In this document: in pieces, positions 59,122-64,000 of the stretch | Position numbering within the stretch: position 1 is the stretch's first letter | How the letters are laid out: each line of letters opens with the position of its first letter | From: Nostoc parmelioides FACHB-3921 | GTDB taxonomy: Bacteria; Cyanobacteriota; Cyanobacteriia; Cyanobacteriales; Nostocaceae | Assembly: GCF_014696625.1 (NCBI RefSeq) | Contig: NZ_JACJQL010000019.1 | Coordinates: 51,200-115,199, forward strand | Direction of reading: 5' to 3' | DNA: 64,000 bases | Notes under the pieces: model-generated | Told to the model about the DNA's origin: nothing | Database searches by the model: none | What the model saw: only the letters and a program-made list of their open reading frames with translations | Program-made: the position numbers and the translations under genes

Positions 59122-60795
59122 TTAGAACATACCCATACCACCCATACCACCCATACCACCCATGCCGCCCATACCGCCCATGCCGCCCATACCGGCATCA
59201 GCAGGAGCAGCAGCTTTTTTCTCTGGTTTTTCCACAACGATCGCTTCGGTGGTTAAAACTAGACCGGCAATGGAAGCGGCGTTTTGCAATGCTGAGCGCA
59301 CAACTTTTGCGGGGTCGATAATACCAGCCGCAATCAGGTCTTCAAATTCTCCTGTAGCAGCGTTGTAACCGATGTTGAAATCGCTGTCTTTGACTCTGGA
59401 GACGATGACAGAACCTTCTGCACCAGCGTTATCAGCAATCTGACGTAAAGGAGCTTCTAAAGCTCGTTTAACGATGTCAGCACCGATTTTTTCTTCTTCG
59501 TCAAAGTTTTTCTTAATCTCGTCTACCTTACTCGCCAAGTAAATCAGAGTTTTGCCGCCACCAGGAACGATACCTTCAGCAACAGCAGCTTTGGTGGCGT
59601 TGAGTGCGTCTTCGATTCTGAGTTTGCGGTCTTTGAGTTCGGTTTCCGTTGCTGCACCGACTTTGATCACTGCAATACCACCAGCTAACTTGGCAATGCG
59701 TTCTTGCAATTTCTCGCTATCGTACTCAGAATCAGTCTCTTCCAATTGTCTACGAATTTGAGCAATCCGCTTTTGAATTTCTGGCTTGGTGGTGTTACCA
59801 GCAACAATTGTGGTGTTGTCTTTTTCAATTGTGATTTTCTGCGCCGTACCCAAAGCTTCTAGAGAAGCGGTATCTAAGCTTAAGCCAATTTCTTCCGAAA
59901 TTAGTTGACCGTCTGTGAGGATGGCGATGTCCTGCAACAATGCTTTGCGACGTTCGCCAAATCCTGGGGCTTTAATTGCCGCTACAGAAAGTACACCCCG
60001 TGCTTTGTTCACAACTAGAGTAGCCAGGGCATCTCCTTCTACATCTTCAGCAATGATCAATAAGGGTTGACCCAAACGAGCTACTTTTTCTAAAACGGGG
60101 ACTAATTCTTGAATACTGCTGATTTTTTTGTCAGTAATCAGAATCCGCACATTTTCTAACTCCACCGTCTGGCGATCGTTGTTGGTGATGAAGTAGGGGG
60201 AAATATAACCTCTGTCAATCTGCATCCCTTCCACTACGTCTAGTTCAGTTGTCAGGGATTTAGATTCTTCTACAGTGATTACACCGTCTTTGGTGACTTT
60301 TTCCACTGCTTGGGCAATCATGGCACCAACTTCTTCATCGTTACCAGATGAGACAGTGGCAACTTGAGCGATCGCACTACCTTCTACAGGCTTGGCAACT
60401 TTAGCTATTTCTGCTACCAGTGCCTCAGTAGTTTTATCTATGCCCCGTTTTAAGCTCACTGGATTGCTACCAGCCGCCACGTTCTTCAAACCTTCTTTAA
60501 TTAGGGCTTGTACTAAAACGGTAGCCGTAGTTGTGCCATCACCAGCTACATCCTTGGTTTTAGATGCTACCTCTTGAATTAATCTGGCACCAGTATTTTC
60601 TAAAGGATCTTCTAATTCAATTTCTTTAGCGACGGTAATACCATCGTTCACAATTTGGGGTGTGCCATATTTTTTTTCTAAAAGCACGTTGCGACCCTTA
60701 GGCCCCAAAGTAATTTTTACAGCATCAGCCAGGGCATTAACACCCCGCTCTAAAGCACGCCGTGATTCTTCATCAAACGAAATAATTTTTGCCAT
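59122..60795 (-). CDS. groL: 60-kDa chaperonin, solitary copy
   Basis: 557 residues from MAKIISFDEESRR. Equatorial, intermediate and apical regions are complete; DGTTTATVLVQALIKEGLKNVAAG carries the ATPase loop. The C-terminus is an unusually regular GGM tail of seven units ending in GMF. AAAGGAAAC lies directly before the ATG; the longer frame from 60834 is not conserved. No groES precedes it, so it is the stand-alone copy (GroEL2/Cpn60 type of cyanobacteria). A perfect CIRCE element lies 33 bp upstream. Confidence 0.96.
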   Translation of the reverse strand: MAKIISFDEESRRALERGVNALADAVKITLGPKGRNVLLEKKYGTPQIVNDGITVAKEIELEDPLENTGARLIQEVASKTKDVAGDGTTTATVLVQALIKEGLKNVAAGSNPVSLKRGIDKTTEALVAEIAKVAKPVEGSAIAQVATVSSGNDEEVGAMIAQAVEKVTKDGVITVEESKSLTTELDVVEGMQIDRGYISPYFITNNDRQTVELENVRILITDKKISSIQELVPVLEKVARLGQPLLIIAEDVEGDALATLVVNKARGVLSVAAIKAPGFGERRKALLQDIAILTDGQLISEEIGLSLDTASLEALGTAQKITIEKDNTTIVAGNTTKPEIQKRIAQIRRQLEETDSEYDSEKLQERIAKLAGGIAVIKVGAATETELKDRKLRIEDALNATKAAVAEGIVPGGGKTLIYLASKVDEIKKNFDEEEKIGADIVKRALEAPLRQIADNAGAEGSVIVSRVKDSDFNIGYNAATGEFEDLIAAGIIDPAKVVRSALQNAASIAGLVLTTEAIVVEKPEKKAAAPADAGMGGMGGMGGMGGMGGMGGMGMF

Positions 60796-60827
60796 GTTTC
60801 CTTTCTCTTGCGCTTCCATTAGACAAT

Positions 60828-60854
60828 TTAGCACTCACAGGCTCAGAGTGCTAA
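60828..60854 (-). promoter_or_regulatory. CIRCE operator for HrcA
   Basis: TTAGCACTC-N9-GAGTGCTAA, a perfect 9-9-9 inverted repeat, 33 bp upstream of the groEL ATG. CIRCE binds the repressor HrcA and is typical of class I heat-shock genes. Confidence 0.95.
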
Positions 60855-60954
60855 GAACCTGAAAAACTTTAAATCATGTGTGGAAGTAAAAAAAATTGAT
60901 TAATATACACTTGATGCTCATGTAGGATACTGGCAGTAATGGTTGAATTGGGAG

Positions 60955-62037
60955 ATGAATATCTACAACTCCCTTAGGTCTATAGGCATTGCTGACCCTA
61001 GCGGTTCCGGCTGGTTGGCAGTAGTATTCACGTTTATGTTGGCTTGGTTGGTAACGTGGCGTTTAATTCCCACGGTACGTAAATTTGCCTTGCGGGTAGG
61101 TTGGGCTGACCAACCAAACGCCCGACGACTCAATCGAGAACCGTTGCCGAATGCAGGGGGTTTAGCCATTTACGCGGGAGTAATTGCCGCATTGGTGTTA
61201 GCTAGCCTCTTGCGACCCATTGAGCTACAAAACGTTTTAGCTCAGGTATTGACTATTTTACTAGGGGGTTCGATCCTAGTCTTGATCGGCTTTATTGACG
61301 ATCAGTTCGGATTACCCCCCTCTGTACGGTTGTGGACGCAAATTATCACAGCTTTATTACTAGTTGCTAATGGCATTGTTGTTGATGTGGATTTCGGCAC
61401 ACCTATCGACTCCGTTCTCTCAATGTTGCTGACTGTGCTGTGGGTTGTAGGTATTACCAATGCCGTCAACTTGATGGATGGGATGGATGGATTGGCAGGG
61501 GGCATTAGTTTTATTACTGCCATGAGTTTGTTAGGCGTATCTGCCCAATTCCCTAATAAGGCTGCGGCTACCTTAGTTTTGGCTGCTTTAGGTGGTGGGG
61601 CTTTAGGCTTTTTGCGCCATAACTTCCATCCCTCAAAAATCATCATGGGTGATGCTGGGGCGTACTTTTTCGGTTATGTGCTAGCTGCAACCAGTATTTT
61701 AGGTAGTCTGCAAAGGAATACTATATTTGCTCTCGGCCCCACCGTTTTATTTTTGCTGTTGCCAGTATTGGACACTACCCAAGTGTTTATCAGACGGCTG
61801 CTAGCAGGTAAAAATCCCTTGAGTACCCCCGGCAAAGATCACCTACACCACCGTTTACTCGCTTGGGGGCTTTCCCAACGTTATGCTGCATTTACCTTGT
61901 GGTCAATCACTTTGGTGTGCAACTTACTGGCAATGAGAGTCCAAGGGATGAGTGTGATGGTCATAGTTACCACCGCCATTAGTATTATTCTGCTGCTTGG
62001 CTTTACAGTCTGGCAAAGAATCCGTCAGCAGTCCTGA
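60955..62037 (+). CDS. Glycosyltransferase family 4, WecA/TagO-like polyprenyl-phosphate sugar-phosphate transferase
   Basis: About 360 residues with around eleven membrane helices. Active-site parts: LVLIGFIDDQFGLPPSVRLW (Asp-Asp), NAVNLMDGMDGLAGG (the NxxNxxDG(M/I)DGL motif), IIMGDAGAYFFGYVLA and the His-rich loop GKDHLHHRLLAWGLS. It links a UDP-sugar phosphate to undecaprenyl phosphate to begin surface polysaccharide. ATG 60955 gives MNIYNSLRSIG; a TTG at 60943 adds four residues. Neither has a well-placed ribosome site. Confidence 0.9.
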   Translation: MNIYNSLRSIGIADPSGSGWLAVVFTFMLAWLVTWRLIPTVRKFALRVGWADQPNARRLNREPLPNAGGLAIYAGVIAALVLASLLRPIELQNVLAQVLTILLGGSILVLIGFIDDQFGLPPSVRLWTQIITALLLVANGIVVDVDFGTPIDSVLSMLLTVLWVVGITNAVNLMDGMDGLAGGISFITAMSLLGVSAQFPNKAAATLVLAALGGGALGFLRHNFHPSKIIMGDAGAYFFGYVLAATSILGSLQRNTIFALGPTVLFLLLPVLDTTQVFIRRLLAGKNPLSTPGKDHLHHRLLAWGLSQRYAAFTLWSITLVCNLLAMRVQGMSVMVIVTTAISIILLLGFTVWQRIRQQS

Positions 62038-62061
62038 GTATTGGGGGTGCAGGGGGCAATC

Positions 62062-62190
62062 AATTCAAAATTCGTCTTGAAAAGTTGAGCCACTGCGTTG
62101 GACGGGTTCCCCGGCTTGTAGCAAGTGGCGTTCCTACGGCGGGAAACCCGCCTACAGAACTTTCCGCAAAATTCAAAATTCAAAATTAAG
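62062..62190. repeat. Palindromic element bracketed by TTCAAAATTC words
   Basis: CAATTCAAAATTC at the left and AAAATTCAAAATTCAAAATTAAG at the right enclose GTTGAGCCACTGCGTTGG, GGGTTCCCCGGCTTGTAGCA and GGGAAACCCGCCTACAGA, which pair with each other. Same plan as 20909-21044. Convergent genes on both sides. Confidence 0.65.
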
Positions 62191-62231
62191 AAATAATGGC
62201 TCCTGATTCCTCACTCAGTACTCAGCACTCA

Positions 62232-62987
62232 TTACGCCATGACCATCCCGCCATCGACATTAAAGACTTGTCCGGTAATATAGGCGGCGGCGGGGTCGGC
62301 GGCGAGGAAGCGCACCATCCCGGCAATTTCCTCTGGTTGACCATAACGACCTAGAGGGATGTATTGCAAAATACCCTCAGATTTGAGGTTGCTGGTCATG
62401 TCTGTAGCGATGAAACCAGGGGCGACGGCGTTAACGGTAATGCCACGAGAAGCTAATTCTTTAGCAACTGTTTTCGTAAAGCCAATCACACCTGCTTTAG
62501 CAGCGCTGTAATTCGCCTGACCGGGATTACCCATTTGTCCAGCCACAGACGTAATGTTGATAATTCTGCCAGAACGTTGCTTCAGCATGAGTTTACTGAC
62601 GGCACGAGTGCATAAAAATACACCAGTTAAGTTAAGGTCAATAACTGCTTGCCAGTCTTCTGGCTTCATTCTTAATAGCAATGTGTCGCGGGTAATACCT
62701 GCGTTATTTACCAAAATATCGATGCGTTTGAACTTATCGATCGCAGCATTGATCAGATTATCTACTTGGTCAACTTGGGAAACATCAGCCTTTAAGGCTA
62801 CAGCTTCACCACCAGCACCTGTAATTTCTGCTACCACCTCATCGGCAGCAGTGCTAGAACTAGCGTAATTGACCACTACAGTAGCACCATAATTAGCTAA
62901 TTCTAAGGCGATCGCTCGTCCAATTCCCCGTGAAGCGCCTGTAACAACGGCAACTTGCCCTCGTAAATTTTCACTTAAGATTGCCAT
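62232..62987 (-). CDS. fabG: 3-oxoacyl-[acyl-carrier-protein] reductase
   Basis: 251 residues, classical short-chain reductase. Nucleotide loop VTGASRGIGRAIAL, NNAGITRDTLLLRM, catalytic Ser in NITSVAGQMG, and YSAAKAG (Tyr and Lys) are present, and GYITGQVFNVDGGMVM-like end (AYITGQVFNVDGGM). It reduces 3-oxoacyl-ACP with NADPH in fatty acid elongation. The high similarity to FabG over the whole length, including GQMGNPGQANYSAAKAGVIGFTK, supports the name. Transcribed alone. Confidence 0.93.
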   Translation of the reverse strand: MAILSENLRGQVAVVTGASRGIGRAIALELANYGATVVVNYASSSTAADEVVAEITGAGGEAVALKADVSQVDQVDNLINAAIDKFKRIDILVNNAGITRDTLLLRMKPEDWQAVIDLNLTGVFLCTRAVSKLMLKQRSGRIINITSVAGQMGNPGQANYSAAKAGVIGFTKTVAKELASRGITVNAVAPGFIATDMTSNLKSEGILQYIPLGRYGQPEEIAGMVRFLAADPAAAYITGQVFNVDGGMVMA

Positions 62988-63359
62988 AAAATATTCCTCT
63001 AGGTTTAAAATTCCCGCGCTAATTATCTTATGGCGATTTGTACCTACATCTCATACCATTTTGGATTTTAGATTTTCGTTGAGGAACTACTTGCTGTGTC
63101 TAGTTTCTCCTTATCTATCGTTGGCCTGATCAGAGATTCAAAATTCGCTTATACCCTAATGGTTCTGGCGACAAAATTGCAAATTGCACGAAGGAACTTG
63201 ACTACAAAATAACCAACTCTCTCAATCCATAATCCCCAGTACATATACCTTAAGAAAGAGATGCTAAATTTAGCAACAATAAAAACAAAATAACGTTACA
63301 CCATTTCTAGAAAGCAGACATTAATATTAGATTCAATCAATAAAAATGGTGTGTGTCAC
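62988..63359. other. Spacer upstream of fabG and trxA
   Basis: 370 bp between divergent genes. AT-rich, without repeats of note. Should hold both promoters; no clear operator seen. Confidence 0.4.
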
Positions 63360-63677
63360 ATGACTGAGAAAAAACAATTCAACAGCTTTGAAGAGATGCT
63401 ATCTGGTTCTGATTTACCTGTTTTAGTAGACTTTTATGCTGACTGGTGTGGCCCCTGTCAGATGATGGGGACAATTTTACAACAAGTAAACAATCAACTT
63501 AAAGACCGCATCCGAATTGTCAAAATTGACACAGAAAAATACACAGAGTTGGCAACTCAGTATCAAATTGCAGCTCTACCAACACTGGTATTGTTCAAAC
63601 AAGGTAAACCAGTTGATCGGATTGAAGGTGTATTGCAAACGCCCGATTTAGTACGGCGTTTGCAAAGTTTCGTTTAG
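63360..63677 (+). CDS. trxA: Thioredoxin
   Basis: 105 residues. Active site WCGPC in FYADWCGPCQMMG, cis-Pro in AALPTLVLFKQGK and the Gly at the end of the fold (RIEGVLQTPDLVRRL). The chosen ATG 63360 gives MTEKKQFNSFEEML; GTG 63351 adds MCH without support. Reduces disulfides in target enzymes with electrons from ferredoxin- or NADPH-thioredoxin reductase. Cyanobacteria have several; which type this is cannot be fixed here (it differs from m-type by QMMG after the site). Confidence 0.92.
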   Translation: MTEKKQFNSFEEMLSGSDLPVLVDFYADWCGPCQMMGTILQQVNNQLKDRIRIVKIDTEKYTELATQYQIAALPTLVLFKQGKPVDRIEGVLQTPDLVRRLQSFV

Positions 63678-63690
63678 TAAATATTAAGTT

Positions 63691-63714
63691 AGAGATGCAA
63701 ATATTTGCATCTCT
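63691..63714. terminator. Perfect palindrome after trxA
   Basis: AGAGATGCAAAT and ATTTGCATCTCT form a 24-bp perfect palindrome 14 bp past the trxA stop. The following sequence is AT-rich. Probable terminator, or a symmetrical repeat of the same kind as others in the window. Confidence 0.6.
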
Positions 63715-63799
63715 ACATATTAATTATTATTAGGTAGAGAGGTTGAATGTTCAAATCAATCTAAGCTATCAGGCATTTAATCTGCATATAAACGAGCCA

Positions 63800-63937
63800 T
63801 TAGTCTTCTTCATTTTCCCGAATGGCTGTTTCAATTTCTTCTGGGTATACTGTGGCATAAACCCAAGCGTTAGTTAAGTCAGTTGCAGATAAAGTGGGGT
63901 CTTGGCAACTTTTGGTGATCTTGGTTGGGACAAGGCA
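63800..63937 (-). pseudogene. Truncated DUF433-like antitoxin gene, 3' part
   Basis: Reading back from TAA at 63800-63802, the frame gives TKSCQDPTLSATDLTNAWVY, then ATVYPEEIETAIRENEED at its end. This fits the C-terminal half of DUF433 proteins, antitoxin-like partners of PIN toxins. The N-terminal half is replaced by GGCAGAAGGCAGA repeats with a stop in frame (63982-63984) and no plausible start. It is likely a broken remnant. No toxin gene is seen in the last bases of the window. Confidence 0.5.
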
Positions 63938-63972
63938 GACGGCAGAGGGCAGAAGGCAGAAGTCGGAAGGGT
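63927..63972. repeat. GGCAGA short tandem repeats
   Basis: GGCAGACGGCAGAGGGCAGAAG-type iterations directly join the DUF433-like remnant. They are another short tandem repeat family of these genomes. Confidence 0.65.
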
Positions 63973-64000
63973 AGAAGTAATAATCTCAACCCTTGAGTTT

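Noticed and set aside
59002..59321. Plus-strand frames opposite the groEL 3' end (HTTHTTHAAHTAHAAH)
   Set aside because: Antisense of the GGM tail; no ribosome site and no family.
1..64000. tRNA, rRNA, tmRNA or RNase P genes
   Set aside because: I searched the spacers for T-loop and other conserved words by eye and found none. A covariance-model scan would be needed to exclude small RNAs.

Overview
The window reads as chromosomal DNA of a filamentous, heterocyst-type cyanobacterium of the Nostoc/Anabaena/Trichormus group. The octamer GCGATCGC (HIP1) occurs throughout. Gene ends carry the heptamer repeats (GTTGACT/TCAATAG types) and G-rich GGGGAYTG repeats typical of these genomes. The gene set is cyanobacterial: ClpC, heme oxygenase 1, an NtcA-type urea transporter operon, DUF3288, Nif11-type peptide, pentapeptide-repeat membrane protein and multi-GAF/PAS histidine kinases. 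I see no rRNA, tRNA, CRISPR array or insertion sequence with an intact transposase.

Layout. 1-9 kb: end of a MetOD1-like gene, a PAS histidine kinase, an acetamidase/formamidase-family protein, a pentapeptide-repeat membrane protein, a TauE-like exporter, an HtrA protease and an ABC exporter. 9.4-14.9 kb: a three-gene phosphorelay on the minus strand (GAF/PAS kinase, single-domain receiver, hybrid kinase) with overlapping or abutting genes; the first kinase carries a GAF domain with the two cysteines of DXCF cyanobacteriochromes. 15-29 kb: hisG divergent from an OmpR-type regulator, an ATP-grasp protein, clpC, small conserved proteins, a lipoate-ligase homologue, a TIR membrane protein, phoH, and the ribosome/SRP group ffh-rpsP-khpA plus rpsU (a GTG-start 58-codon gene). 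29.6-35 kb: urtABCDE behind an NtcA-like promoter. 35-47 kb: aminopeptidase P with a small lipoprotein, a PhzF protein, a DSP-like phosphatase, a chromate transporter, an orphan Nif11 precursor, a Slt-type lytic transglycosylase and metH.

47.5-54.9 kb is the most unusual part. An EACC1-like protein gene converges on a 1681-codon gene encoding a NACHT-type NTPase, 24 almost identical 31-residue HEAT repeats and a complete calcineurin-like phosphoesterase. A small 2-3 TM protein gene lies divergently on the other side. This module is bracketed by two intergenic arrays that share a 21-bp period and a CTCG-N4-CGAG palindrome. It looks like an NLR-like conflict/immune locus with a repeat-diversified sensor. 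55-64 kb returns to housekeeping genes: rtcA, glmM, heme oxygenase, a CIRCE-controlled solitary groEL, a WecA/MraY-family transferase, fabG, a thioredoxin and a truncated DUF433 gene.

A recurrent theme is that short repeats normally found between genes also sit in frame inside three long genes: the GAF/PAS kinase (in its ATPase domain), metH (in an interdomain linker) and the NACHT gene (just after Walker A).
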